The notes: generated by a model from the letters alone, not told the origin. 64,000 bases of DNA from Camarhynchus parvulus (GCF_901933205.1 NC_044582.1:18575820-18639819), one strand, 5' to 3'; counted from the stretch's first letter, positions 37,687-49,252 are shown. Made by a program: numbers and translations.

Positions 37687-38259
37687 CCTCCATTCACACA
37701 CAGCCAGCACCACCCACTCTCCACCCAGGCAGAGGATTTACCCTGGCAGGGCCAGCAGTGCCTCTCCTGAAGCTCTGCTGAAGCACAGGGCTGGGCTGGA
37801 GCTGCAGGAGCAGAGCTGCTGGAAATGATGTTCAGAATAGCCCAGCGTGGAGTTGCAGGGGGATACAGCAGGAGGAGATGAGGATGAGAATGAAATGACA
37901 GCAGGGATGCTTTGTTGCACAGCCCTGAATCCCTCCTGGGTCACAGTCCACTCCTGCCACTGGATGCACATCCCTGGAACCCACGTGAGGAATGCAGGAC
38001 GGAGATTAAAATGTTCAATCATGTGCAAGGGCTCCCCAGTGAGCAGCAGCGTGTGCTGGAAGAGCAGCTCCACACCAAACACTGCTCTGGGCCCCAGCCT
38101 TGCTGGGAGCACAGAATGAATGCTGGGATGGATGCAGCCAGGGTTATCCAGCCAAGGAGGAGCATTCCTGGAGGCAGCTGGTGTGGGCACTGCCCAGCAG
38201 CTCCTGCAGTGCCCAGGTGCCACACGGGGCCTTGGTGTGGGCACACAGGGATTGGGGGG
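37687..38259. other. Unique GC-rich noncoding DNA
   Basis: A 213-codon minus-strand frame (37738-38379) is the longest in the window. It runs from the minisatellite into unique DNA, is overlapped by plus-strand frames, and has no recognisable domain. I do not call it a gene. Confidence 0.5.
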
Positions 38260-39042
38260 ACAGCCAAAGCACACCTGAACCACCTGAGCCTTCAGGAACA
38301 GCCAAAGCACACCTGAACCACCTGAGCCTTCAGGAACAGCCAAACTGTACCTGAACATACCTGATCCATCAACAGCCAAAGCACACCTGAACCACCTGAG
38401 CCTTCAGGAAGAGCCAAACCGTACCTGAACCGGCTGATCCATCAACAGCCAAAGCACACCTGATCCCTCAGGAACAGCCAAAGCACACCTGAACCCTTGG
38501 GAACAGCCAAAGCACACCTGAACAACCTGATCCCTCAGGAACAGCCAAAGCACACCTGAACCCTTGGGAACAGCCAAAGCACACCTGAACAACCTGATCC
38601 CTCAGGAACAGCCAAAGCACACCTGAACACTTCTGATCCATCAACAGCCAAAGGACACCTGAACTCATCTGATCCATCAGGAACACACAAACCACACCTG
38701 AACCCTCAGGAGCAGCCAAAGCACACCTGAACATACCTGATCTGTCAGGAACAGCTGAACAACACCTGAACACTCCTTATCCATCAACAGCCAAGCCACA
38801 CCTGAACAACCTGAACCTTCAGAAACAGCCAAACCACACCTGGACAACCTGATCCATAGACAGCCAAAGCACACCTGAACACACCTGAACACTCAGGAGC
38901 AGGCAAACAACAGCTGAACAACTTGATCCATCAACAGCCAAACCACATCTGAACAACCTGATCCATCAGGAACACCCAAGCCACACCTGAGCCCTCAGGA
39001 GCAGCCAAACCCCACCTGAACCCACCTGACCTGTCAGGAACA
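38260..39042 (+). repeat. Minisatellite, mainly 38-bp units (CAGCCAAAGCACACCTGAAC)
   Basis: About 20 diverged units built on CAGCCAAAGCACACCTGAAC followed by CACCTGAGCCTTCAGGAA or shorter variants. Unit lengths vary (about 25 to 38 bp). The first two units are identical over 38 bp, and blocks around 38470-38620 show a higher-order duplication (about 63-bp period). Each unit carries CACCTG E-box-like hexamers. Several minus-strand frames stay open through it (for example 38468-38773) because of the repeat, with no sign of a real protein. Confidence 0.93.
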
Positions 39043-40146
39043 ACCCCCTGTCAACATTCTGGGCTGGGCAGGGCCCAGGTGGCCGCAGCACAGACAGACC
39101 CAAAAGCTCCATCAATAATAACAAGATAAAACACCATCAGCCTCAGATGGAAAGTGTCTGTGGAAAATTCTGCCCTGAAAGCTTTGGCAGTGCCCAGAGG
39201 GAAAGTCTTCCCCCTGTATTAACTCATGTCATGTCCATTGATTTTTGTTTCACCAGCTGGAATGTGACCATCCCACACAGCTCCTGACCACCTTCCAAAT
39301 GATCTGAGGGCTGGACACATCCCAGGAGAGGTTTCCATTTGCTTGGTTTGTACTTTTATGAAGCATTGCTGCTTTTTCCTGGGATTTTATTGCCCTGTAA
39401 ATAAGGATGCAGTGCAGAAAGCTGCTTTTATTTTTGCTGGGACAGAGCTGAGTGGGAATAAAGCCAAGAGGAATGCACTCCCCTTCCTCATTTTCCATGC
39501 AGAAACACTTGAGAGCATCTCTTTAAAAGCTTTCCTTACTGAAGACTTAATTTAACAGATGATTTTATTTACTGATTTCCTGGGCTGGGGTGTGGGATGT
39601 GTGTAGAGGCCATTCCCTCAAAGGATGCAGAAATCCCAGCCCACTGTAGAACCTCCCAGTCCAGGGAGCAAGAAACTGGTGAAATCCCAGCTGAAGAGCT
39701 CTGGGAGCTGCCAAACAGGAAAATCAAAGGATCTGTGGCCACCAGAACCATTTTCCCTTACAAGAAGTGTCAGCAAACCACTCTGGCATCCAGAAATTGT
39801 CAAAAATGGACAAAACCTCTCCCAAATCAACTCCCCCACACTCAACAGGTCCCTGCCCTCCATGTGCTTTTCCTTTTTATCCCCAGAGAGAGGAGTGGGA
39901 GTAGTAAACAAGAAAAACCCCTAAATTTAGAACTCTTTAAATGTATAAAGCAGAATTTCCCTGGTGGCTGCCAGCACATATCAATCACTGATGTCAGCCC
40001 AGCTCAACAGCACAGCCACAGCACTCAGTCCTTGAGGGCCCCTTCCAATGCCAGATACTCCATCATCCACCAAACCAAACCAAACCAAAGTCACCCCACA
40101 GCAACTTTCAGAAAATTCATGGCACTGCCCCCTTTCCCATGGTAAG
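39043..40146. other. Unique noncoding DNA
   Basis: Includes a short (AACCA)n run at 40070-40088. The 182-codon frame at 39597-40145 has no recognisable domain. No repeat family is seen. Confidence 0.5.
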
Positions 40147-40152
40147 GGATGC

Positions 40153-41018
40153 TGTCACCATGATATTTTCTGAAAAAATATCCCCTTTGCCAGGATTTCC
40201 TCTCCTGGGAAGCTGGGAAGCTTCAGCTTCTCCCTGTTTTGCTGCTCTGGAATGTGGCCTGGAGATTGTTTATCCAAACATGCGAATTGTTTTTAATTAA
40301 TGGCCAATCACAGCCAGCTGTGTCAGGCTCTCTGAGTCTGTCATGGGTTTTTATTATTCATTGTTTTCTGGCCTTCTGATGTCTCCTTTCTCTACAGCTT
40401 TAGTATATGATATGATAGATGATAATATATAATATAATATAATATAATATAATATAATATAATATAATATAATATAATATAATATAATATGTAATAAATA
40501 TATAATATAATATAATATAATATAACATAATATAACATAACATAATATAATATAATATAGTATAATGTAATATAATATAATATAATATAATATAATATAA
40601 TATAATATAATATGTAATAAATATATAATATAACATAATATAATATAACATAATATAACATAACATAATATAATATAATGTAATATGATGTAATATAATA
40701 TATTAATATAGTATAATATAATGTAATGCAATGTAATAAATATATAATATTATATAATATAATATATTAATATAATATAATATAATGTAATGCAATGTAA
40801 TAAATATATAATATAATATAATATAATATAATATAATATAATATAATATAATATAATATAATATAATATAATATAATATAATATAATATAATGTAATGTA
40901 ATGTAATGTAATGTAATGTAATGTAATGTAATATAATTAATATAATATAATATATCAGCCTTGTGAGAACTTGGAGTCAGTTCTCATCCTCGTCCTGGGG
41001 ACCCTCACAAACACCACA
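40153..41018 (+). mobile_element. Solo LTR, family X, with the largest array (866 bp)
   Basis: Starts TGTCACCATGATATTTTCTG and ends ...CTCACAAACACCACA, flanked by a perfect 6-bp duplication GGATGC (40147-40152 and 41019-41024). Family-X body segments include TTAATGGCCAATCACAGCC, CCTTCTGATGTCTCCTTTCT and, after the array, CAGCCTTGTGAGAACTTGGA. Non-array sequence is only about 330 bp; the rest is repeat. Confidence 0.92.
40424..40961 (+). repeat. (AATAT)n array with higher-order structure in family-X LTR
   Basis: About 540 bp of A-rich (plus strand) pentamer with AACAT, AATGT and AATGC variants. A longer motif, GTAATAAATATATAAT, recurs at 40491, 40614, 40733 and 40798, so blocks of about 120 and 65 bp have been duplicated inside the array. 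Each motif carries an AATAAA hexamer. The open frames across it are repeat artefacts. Confidence 0.94.
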
Positions 41019-41024
41019 GGATGC

Positions 41025-41580
41025 AGGAAATGTAAATTATTTAAGCCACATCTGCTGGATCAGAGGCAGCTCCTGAAAGCTTCGTTAACTTGAAATGCCA
41101 TTGCAGCTTTTGGCTGGCTCTTCCCACTCTCCCACTCACAGTATGGCAGGGAGAACAACATCCTCCCACGCTGGGAGGGACGGGACCTGCTCACTCCTTG
41201 CACGCACAGGGAACAGGCTGGCAAAGGTTTGGCACGCAGCTTTGGGCTGGGGCTGCTTGCTGCAAACATGGGCTGGGGAATCCCAGGAGAGGGCTGAGCA
41301 CCCACAACCTTGGAATTTCCAAACTCTTCAATGCCACTCTAAGAAATGTGATGGATACGCAGGAAACAACTTTCCCTTTGATGGAATTGCTTGATTTTTA
41401 CCCATTAAATCGCTTTCTCATGAAGACAACTTCTGTGTGTTTAAAAATAGGAGACTGGAGAAATGTAGAAATGTTCTAAAGGAGCTACCCAGATTAGGAT
41501 TGGGGAAAACAGAAGTATTGCCCATCCCTGTTTTGCAGATCTCTGTAATTTCCCCCCACAATTCCCCTTTTGTTGTTGTT
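41025..41580. other. Unique noncoding DNA, no feature seen
   Basis: No repeat family is recognised. Overlapping frames on both strands (41060-41479) lack identifiable products. Confidence 0.5.
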
Positions 41581-41730
41581 ATACAGAATGGTTTGGGCTG
41601 GAAGGGACCTTAAAGCCCCTCCAGTGCCACCCCTGCCATGGCCAGGGACAATTCCACTGTCCCAAGGTGCTCCAAACCGTGTCCAGCCTGGTATTGGCAC
41701 TGCCAGGGATCCAGGGGCACACCCAGAACA
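41581..41730 (-). mobile_element. CR1 LINE 3'-end fragment
   Basis: CAGAATGGTTTGGGCTGGAA followed by GGGACCTTAAAGCCCCTCCA is the complement of the CR1 3' end. It is followed by CCCTGCCATGGCCAGGGACA and CTGCCAGGGATCCAGGGGCA. It is 5'-truncated after about 150 bp. Confidence 0.9.
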
Positions 41731-42486
41731 CCAAATCCAGATTTCAGCATCAATAAAACATGAAAGGTTTAATTTGCAGCGCTTTGCCCATGCAGGTGTT
41801 TGAGGCCCCTGGATGTTTTCCTCAGTCTCACTCCCATGAATGCCCCAGGGAGGCCCTGACACCACTGACAGGGCATTTCTAACAAGGTTTCATTCTATGG
41901 GAATCCCAAACGACCTTGGTCGGGCTCCTGCCTGATCCCAGCCTGCTGAAAAGCTCTCCTGGCACGAGCTGCAGGTTATTCATCTTTTTCCAGGTGCATG
42001 CACACAGCCCTGAGTCATGCACCACCAACAGATGGGAAGAATCTTATATTTATGAGCTGCCACCTTTTTTTTTTTCCCCTAGAAATTAATTTTTCATTAA
42101 ATCCCTTTGAAAAACCTTTGAATTACCAGAGTAACTCCATTCAAGGAGATAACCTAGAAAGGGCAGTTTTTAACAGAACTATTTGTGCTTAATCAATTAA
42201 GCGAACTGACCCTCTGGATTTTGGACAAAACACTCAGGGCAGGTGTAGCATTGTCCCTTCTGGTTAAATCCAGTTTTCCTTGTCTCTGGGAATTCCTAGG
42301 GATATATTAACCATGAGTGTTAATTAAAAACAGGGAAGGTGTGACAGCAAAAAGGGGACAAGCCCAGGAGTGGCACCTGTGCCTCAGCACCCTGAGAGAT
42401 TTGCAGATTACACAAAGAACAGCTTCGTGGTGGGTGTTTTGTCAAAAGATTTACAGGTTTGGAGTGGCTCAGGTGTTTAATTGCAC
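41731..42486. other. Unique noncoding DNA, no feature seen
   Basis: A T-run lies at 42067. No recognised repeat or exon. Confidence 0.5.
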
Positions 42487-42780
42487 TTGATGGGAACTTC
42501 AGTTGCCTGGGAAGAGCTGGGAGCACAGCAGGAGCCCCAGAGGTTCAGGGAGAAACCTCTTGTGTTATATTATCGTGTGTATAACAATTAATATGGAATA
42601 TAAAAATATATCAATAAGTGCCCCTTGGTGGGAATTTGAATTGCCTGGGAATATCTGGGAGCAGAGTCCCCAGCTGGTCACAACTGTCAGTTAAAGTCAC
42701 TCAGTTAAAATGCTGGCAGAAATCCTCCTGCATTATTGTATCTTACACATAACACTCTATTTACTAATTAACATAGTCCC
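42487..42780 (+). repeat. Diverged direct duplication, about 140-bp period
   Basis: CTTGATGGGAACTTCAGTTG (42487) and CTTGGTGGGAATTTGAATTG (42624) begin two related segments. Each continues with CCTGGGAA..CTGGGAGCA and a CCCCAG block, and then with an AT-rich part resembling CCTCYTGYRTTAT. Divergence shows that the duplication is old. The family is not recognised; it could be part of an unclassified LTR, since AATAAAAC follows at about 42846. Confidence 0.6.
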
Positions 42781-42960
42781 ATATAACTAATCTAGAACAA
42801 TAGAGATAATATTCTGCTTGGCTGATTGTTTCATCAAGCATATAAATAAAACTACTCTTAAAAGACCCAACTGAAACATGCATCAATGAAACTCTTAGGA
42901 ATTCCTTCAAAGGAGATGAGTTTGGCACTTGTGGGAATAGAGAGGGGTTGGTGCCACCAT

Positions 42961-43010
42961 CGGGGTGGTGACAATGTCGGGGTGGTGACAATGTCAGGGT
43001 GGTGGCACCC
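42961..43010 (+). repeat. Three tandem 17-bp units
   Basis: CGGGGTGGTGACAATGT occurs twice exactly, and a third, changed unit follows. It is a short local expansion. Confidence 0.85.
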
Positions 43011-44973
43011 AGGGCTGCCTGGATGCCCCCCCAGCCCCCAGGGGATGAGCCAAGCCCACTCCTGCTGCTCCCAAAGCTAAGCTGAGCTTTTCCAAGCCCT
43101 GTAAAAATATCCACTCACAGCAAAGGTGAAGCCCGTGATTTGCACAGCTAAGGCAGGGAAATTAAGAAATGCCCAACCTGAAACAGCTGCTCCCGCTGGG
43201 GCTGGCACAGACATTTCAATTTCAGGGCAGCTCCTTCCCTCTGGTTCAGTGAGGGAGGTGGAATTGGGCATTGCAGGCACCCCAAATCCTGACATTCCCA
43301 GGGCGCTGCACTGCTCAGGTCAGAACACACTCCTGCACCAGTGGGGTGGATAAATCAGGCACAAATGACATGTGAGGACAGCTGGCAGCACATCTGGACG
43401 TCCTGGGGACACACAAACCCCAAAGTGGGCCTGTGCCAAAGCACCTCAGGTGATTCAGCTCCTCAGGTACGGGCAGAAGGGGGCCAAGGAATCAATTTAG
43501 CCCTAAATATTTTCCCTGTTGGCTTCCCAGCCTCGTGGGAGCCCTGTTATTCATATGCATGAATGATTTATTCCTCTATCACCAGTTACCTCCTTTGATT
43601 AAATATATTAGTGCCTTTTAAGTTATTTCAAGGCTACAATCATTTTAAAATTAAATGATCCTTTGAGTACCCTTTGGGAGCTGAATGCTAAGCTGACAGT
43701 TCCATAATGCAAAAAAATGGTGGTTGGGCTCATTTTATTTAATTAAACTGCACTCTTGATCAAGCAAACCAAATGGGAGAATATTAACCCTATTTTTTAC
43801 TCCTAGAAAAGAAATAAAATTAAAAACTGGACATTCTGTGGTCATGGCCAAATGTTGTCTTTCTTCAGCTGACACCTAAACTGTTGTGTGAGGCAGCTGT
43901 AATTTCATTCAGCAAAGGTCCCCAAAAGAACATTTCTGGGTTTTACCCTGCTACCGATCGATTATGTCCAAGGAGGAAACACTTTAAAAACTTTCCTCCC
44001 TTCAAGCTTTGCAAAAGATCTGAATTTAAATGGCACTTTTAAGGCTCTTTGGAGCCCAAGTACAACAGCAGCCCGGCTTTTGAAGAGCACACAAAAATAC
44101 TTCTGGCCCCAAAGAAAGGAACGAAGTGACAAAAAGAGGAAGATAAAAGCAATTCCAAGTCCCAAACCTACAGAATCCCCTCAGTCTTGGCCTATTCTTT
44201 AGAACTAAACCTCATTTTGCAAATCAAAGGACCAGCTGCTAAACTTGCCTTAAAAAAAGAGGTAGGTCCTGAATGCAGGGCTGAGAGAGTCCCAGGCTGC
44301 CATCAATCAGTCCCTCAGGTCCCCCTGCTCCCACCAGGAGTGTCCCCATGCCAATGCCCAGGGATGCTCTCCCATCACTGAATCAGTGCCTGGAAAATGA
44401 ACTTTCTGTGAGGCACCTCGTGGGCTTCACCCTCAGGAGGGGGCTCAGCTCCACCAGGGCTGCACAAATGTGGTACCAAAAAAAGCCAAATTTCACTATT
44501 CAGAGAGAGCAGCGTGTGTCCTCACTTATGGAATTAGGTGGTGCTGGGAAAGGGACGAAAGAAAGGAAAAAAAAATCTTTGGACAAAACTTTAAAATCCC
44601 GAATTTCACATAGAAACCTTCAAAGTCGATTAAAAACAATTCTCCAAACATTCCCAGCTTTCAGTAGTGCTTAACAACGTGTTTCCCTCTGTGAAAAGGC
44701 ACTTCAAATTGGATTTGCACTTCTGTCTGGATGTTTTATTTCCCTTTGTGATCCAAGTGATGGCTGCTTCGTAAGATTCATCCTGGGCAATTAATACATC
44801 AAGCAGAGAACGGCACCAGGGATTTCCCCAAAGAGGTTTTGGCAGCCTGGTGTTCACTGGGAGCTCCTGCCCATAGGTCCCAACCCTCTGGAAGTTATTA
44901 AACAGTGCGAGGATGTCACAAAATTAAAGTCACTCCGTTGAAATGAACATGGCACTTCTTGCACCCGAGCCAA
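43011..44973. other. Unique noncoding DNA; possible conserved segment 43540-43830
   Basis: No repeat family is identified. The segment 43540-43830 is low-GC and complex, with several ATTA/TAAT and octamer-like cores (ATATGCATGAATGATTT), and could be a conserved noncoding element. That suggestion rests on composition only. Short frames at 43962-44857 have no recognised product. Confidence 0.4.
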
Positions 44974-44976
44974 CTG

Positions 44977-45028
44977 TGTGTTCCACCTGATAAAAATCTC
45001 AACCTGTGTTCCACCTGATAAAAATCCC
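44977..45028 (+). repeat. Tandem duplication, 28-bp unit
   Basis: TGTGTTCCACCTGATAAAAA is present at 44977 and again 28 bp later, with one or two differences between the units. Confidence 0.85.
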
Positions 45029-46009
45029 AGCTCTGCAGCCCCACACAACAGGTGCTGGGTGATAAAAGTCAAGACAAAAGTGCCAAAGCCTCTCACATGC
45101 TTTCCCCAATTTCTACAGCAACAGAGCTGTGACAGAGGGCTCCTGACTGTTCAATTTGATGGCCAGGCAGACTTATAAAAGCTGAGTTTCCTAGGGGAAG
45201 GCATAATGAAATCAATGCACTCATGAATATGGATGGCAGGCCGGGGCCATCTGTTCGCCACCAACATCTTTTCTTGAAACAAGTTTCAAATATTTCGCCA
45301 GAGACGTCTGGTATCTTTATTTCCAGGGATAAAATTAGACCTTGGGTTTTCACCATCTCCGGTCATTAAGTGCTATTGTTATGGAAATATGGGTTTATTT
45401 TTTTTTTTTTTCCTCCACTGATAATCAAAAGATTGAGTGATAAAACAGTTTGAGGAAGTTCAGGTGGAGGTTTCATCGCTCTGGAGGAGCTTCACAATAT
45501 TGACAGTCAGGGCACGCCGTGTGTAATGTAAATACAATTCCTCTGTCCTCCCCCCGGGGAGCCAGAGCCTGGGATGTCCTGCCCTCATTTGTATCCTACA
45601 TCCATCTGATTTCCTTCCCTTCCCACAGAAAACATCACGAGGCACTTCTATTCCAGATTCACGAGGCTGGTGCGGATTTGTGCGCAGGGATTGGGTGGAG
45701 GAGCTGCTGCTCTGGGTGGGGATGGGAGAGGTCCAGGAGAGATCCAGGAGAGATCCAGGAGCCATCCAGGATCTCCTGGGATTTCCAGGACAGCCAGGTG
45801 GGCCCTGGGCTGTGTCTCTGCATCCCCACTCCTGCCCTGAGCCTGAACCAGGCAGGGCTGGCCCAGCCCCACGTGGCCATCAGAGAGCCAGAGCCAAGAT
45901 GTGGGAATGGAAAACCCAAACCACAGTGGGAACAAACTCCAAACCCTGGAGAAGGGATGACTGAGGGTGGTTTTATCACCACACAAACATTTTAAGGGCA
46001 GGTGCCAAG
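45029..46009. other. Unique noncoding DNA with an 11-bp tandem
   Basis: A T-run lies at 45397-45411. An 11-bp tandem (GATCCAGGAGA type, four copies) lies at 45731-45772. The GC-rich part 45540-45990 has long overlapping frames on both strands (158, 152 and 107 codons), which argues for composition rather than coding. Confidence 0.5.
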
Positions 46010-46242
46010 AGGAGGGGGTGAAATTCTCAGTGGTGCCCAGCCACAGCACAAGTGGCAACAACCTGAAACATGGGAAGTTCCAGCTGAACATGTGGAAAAA
46101 CCACATTATTTGTGGATTTCAGAGCCCTGGAACAGATGCCAGATTGTGGAGTGCCCTTCCCTGAGATATTCAAACCCAGCTGGATTGCTCTGGGTGAACC
46201 CACTGAGCAGGGTTGGATTTGGTGCTCTCCAGAGACCCCTTC
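46010..46242 (+). mobile_element. CR1 LINE 3'-UTR fragment
   Basis: Sense CR1 blocks appear in order: ATTTCAGAGCCCTGGAACAG, ATTGTGGAGTGCCCTTCCCT, GAGATATTCAAACCCAGCTG, CCCACTGAGCAGGGTTGGAT and CTCTCCAGAGACCCCTTCCA. The last block leads directly into the adjoining (CCCCAA)n tract. The 186-codon frame from 46112 is read through this repeat and is not a gene. Confidence 0.9.
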
Positions 46243-46288
46243 CAACCCCAACAACCCCAACCCCAACCCCAACCCCAACCCCAACCCA
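46243..46288 (-). repeat. (GGGGTT)n tract grown from a CR1 tail
   Basis: The plus strand is ACCCCAACAACCCCAACCCC and continues as ACCCCA units. The minus strand is therefore (GGGGTT)n, with at least six G4 runs in a row. It directly follows the CR1 TTCCA motif, in place of the usual octamer tail, so it probably expanded from the CCAACCCCAA present there. The sequence can form a G-quadruplex in principle. Confidence 0.9.
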
Positions 46289-49028
46289 AGTTCTGGGAGT
46301 CCCCAGCCCTGGGGCAGCAGGAGCAGAGCTGAAGCCTCTCATAGGAACAATCTGTCTAAAGCAGGTTGCTGTCAATTACTGTGCTCAGTGTTAATTAATA
46401 ATCAGCTCCTGGTTACTCTGAGCAACCATGAAGCTGAGGCAGCCCAGATGAACAGAATCCCGACTGCTCCCACAGAAATGAGTCTAAGGACACACTCACA
46501 GGATGGGAGTTGGCTCAGGGTTCTCCTCCTGGGGTCCCAGCAGCCTGGCCAAGGGCAGCACCTGCTCCAGCCCCACGGGCTCTGCAGTCCTGCACTGGAT
46601 GGCACACTCAGTTCCAAACCAGAGCAGATACAGCAGGTGTCCTGTGGTGAGATCTGGAAAAAAAATAAATAACCCAAAAACCCAAGGAAAAAGAAATTAA
46701 TTTAGGCTTTGAATGTTTCATTCTTACAATATTCCTCTCCATTTCAGCCTACCGATAGTATCTGTGTCGCTGTTAAAAAAAATTCAAAATAAACCTAAGT
46801 GAAAAATATGGAAGTAAAAACATTAAAATTGAATATTACCAAAATAGTCAGAATTTTCTAAATAAACCTCAAAAGATCAATACCTGCCCAAACCTTTTGA
46901 TTTCATGGAAGTGAGGTTTTGGTCAAGAACTGCCCCAGGTGCCTGCTGGGATCAGCCAGGGACACTCAGCCCAGCCAGGCTCCCCCTGGGGATGGAGACC
47001 AGCCTGGGCTCATGGCTCAGGCTCATTTCCCAAATTAATTTCTGCAGCTGATCCTAAGCATGGGCAGCCTGGGCAGGTTATGCCACAACAGCTTTTCCAT
47101 TTGCATCCAAATTTGGGGCATTATGCTCAACCTGCTCATCCACTTCCACTCAAAGGTGCAGCTTGCTCAATTTGCATAATAACTATCTCCAGCTAATTAT
47201 CCCCATTTGTTCATGGAAGCAGCCACTTTCTGTAGGGCTTAAAATTACCATAAACTGTGCATAAGATCAAGACAACACCGATTTATCTTATTAACAGTGA
47301 AGGAGTTTGTGTGTTAATTAGCAGGGGATTGCTTTGGAAATGCGCTCAGATGCTCTCAGGAGCAGCTCACCTGACAAGCCCCGAGCACCTCTCAGGATCT
47401 GCAGCTCAGGGCTGATGCCCAGGAGAGTCAGGAGCTCCAAGAGCAATGGGTGAGGCCAGGGAAGCACCCAGGGAAGCACCATCCTGGGAATTCCTGGCTG
47501 GGAAACTGTGTGGGCACTGCAGAGGAGCAGAAACCTCTGGGAAGTTAAATTTAAGTGGGGAGAGTTGGAGAAAAGCGAGATAAAAGTGCTTGCAGCAGCG
47601 TGGAGGTAAGCTCAGCAAGCTCCTGCACACAGTAAAATTTGTTTTCTGCGTTTTTTTTGGATGGCATTCTGGACAAATTGTTAATAAAGGTGCAAAACTG
47701 AGGTCCATTCTCCTCGGGAGCTCAGTGCCTCACTGATATTCTCCTTCTCTGCTGAGTGAGCAGCTGCTCCAGCCTCCCCTTGAGCAGCTGTCAGAGCACT
47801 TCCCATAATATTCATGGGTGCTCCACGTTTTCCAGCAGCAGGTGGTACAATTTCTGTATCTGCAAACTATCAGCATTCAAATCCAGATTTTCCTCCCTAA
47901 TAGCTACTACACAGCCACAAAGTGTTATCTTTCCTACACATATTTTTAATACCCCCAGTAAAAGCTGAAGTGAGGACTTGTATTTAAGCGAAAGATGTTC
48001 CCATGAAACTTAAAGTGAGAATTTCACACTGGGAAAAGATTAGAATAATACAGACTCTCAAGTACAGAGCCATTTACTCTCCGTTTTTCCTGTGCCCCAG
48101 AAATAGCCTCCTTAATTTTCACTCTGGGGTTCCCACAGGCACCCATGTGGATGCTGGGAATTGGACAAACTCCTTGCACAGCCAAAGGAGCTCAGAGGAT
48201 ACAAAGAACAAAAGAAAAGCAGATTGCACTGAACGGTTTTCCTTTTAAAGACCCCAAACCCTTTAAAAGGAACTGCAATGCGAAACTTGAACTAAAATAA
48301 TTATCTGCTGCTTTTCCATCGAAGCCAATGTTGGCATTTAATGGAAATGGGCAGTTTTCAAGGCAACTCTCATGTGCTGCACTAAATTCCCACAGAAAAC
48401 AGGTCCTCTATCTGTGTCCTTAAAAACCCATGGAATGTGAGCACAGCCCCTTGCCTGGTAAAGCCATGAGACACAGAATGTGGTTCCCATAAACTGCATG
48501 GCCATAAATCTTTATTTCCTGGTGGCATGATGGATTTCATAAGACAATGGATTTAACAATCCCTTTTTGCCAAGCAGTTCCCTAATTGCTTAGGAAACCC
48601 TTTCTGGGTTTAAGGCATGTCTTGAGGAACTAATTTTCCACAGTGATCCTGAAAAGAGCTGGAGTATAATTGCCAGGGAGTTAATGGAGTCATTGTGCAT
48701 ATTTTTGTTCTTCATTTTCCTAAGAACAATCTGAGCCTTCCAGAGAGACAACAGAGGATATCAAAGGCACCTTTTACATCAGGTGAGGCTCTCACCACAC
48801 ACCAACCCCATGCAGCTAAAACTTCAATGGCAAGACCTGTATCAGCTGCTCCCCAAAATTGTTTTCCATGTCAATAAAGGAGCAAGTCAGAAATAAATAA
48901 TAACACGATGGCCAGGGGTGCTGCTGATTTTCAGCAATCTGCTGGAATTGCTGGCCTGGCTGTATGTGAGGGCACAAAAATGAGAGTTATTCCTTCCCTA
49001 ACCATTGCAGGGGGTTGGAACCAGAATC
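46289..49028. other. Unique noncoding DNA, no feature seen
   Basis: AT-rich at 46650-46920 and 47850-48300, mixed elsewhere. No repeat family, exon or RNA gene is recognised. Confidence 0.5.
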
Positions 49029-49252
49029 TAGAATAATTTAGGTTGGAAAACATCTCCAAGGTCATCGAGTCCAAGCTGAGCCTGATGCCCCAGCCCAGAG
49101 CTCTGAGTGCCACCTCCAGGAATTCCTGGGACACCTCCAGGGATGGGCACTCCAAACCTCCCTGGGCAGCTCTTGCCAAGGCCTGAGCACCTTTCCATGG
49201 GGAAATTCCTGCTGCTGTCCAGCCCAGCCTGAGGCTGTTCCCCCTCATCCTG
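49029..49252 (-). mobile_element. CR1 LINE 3'-UTR fragment
   Basis: TAGAATAATTTAGGTTGGAA followed by AACATCTCCAAGGTCATCGA is the complement of a CR1 3' end. It is followed by CACCTCCAGGGATGGGCACT and CAGCCCAGCCTGAGGCTGTT. The right edge meets a second, opposite CR1 end. Confidence 0.88.

Noticed and set aside
37738..38379. 213-codon minus-strand open frame, the longest in the window
   Set aside because: It starts inside the minisatellite, overlaps plus-strand frames, has no domain, signal peptide or membrane pattern that I recognise, and GC-rich DNA easily yields such frames.
38468..38892. Repetitive minus-strand frames with CSGVLWLF-like repeats
   Set aside because: They follow the minisatellite unit exactly and exist in more than one frame. 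There is no start or splice context and no codon-level constraint visible.
38260..39042. CRISPR-like array (also considered for 52873-53224)
   Set aside because: Units are contiguous without unique spacers, and the DNA is from an animal genome. These are minisatellites.
46243..46288. Interstitial telomere
   Set aside because: The vertebrate telomere unit is TTAGGG. GGGGTT here continues a CR1 tail and is better explained as microsatellite growth.
46112..46672. 186-codon frame with a (PN)n tract
   Set aside because: It is read through the CR1 3' UTR and the (CCCCAA)n tract, so it is a repeat artefact.
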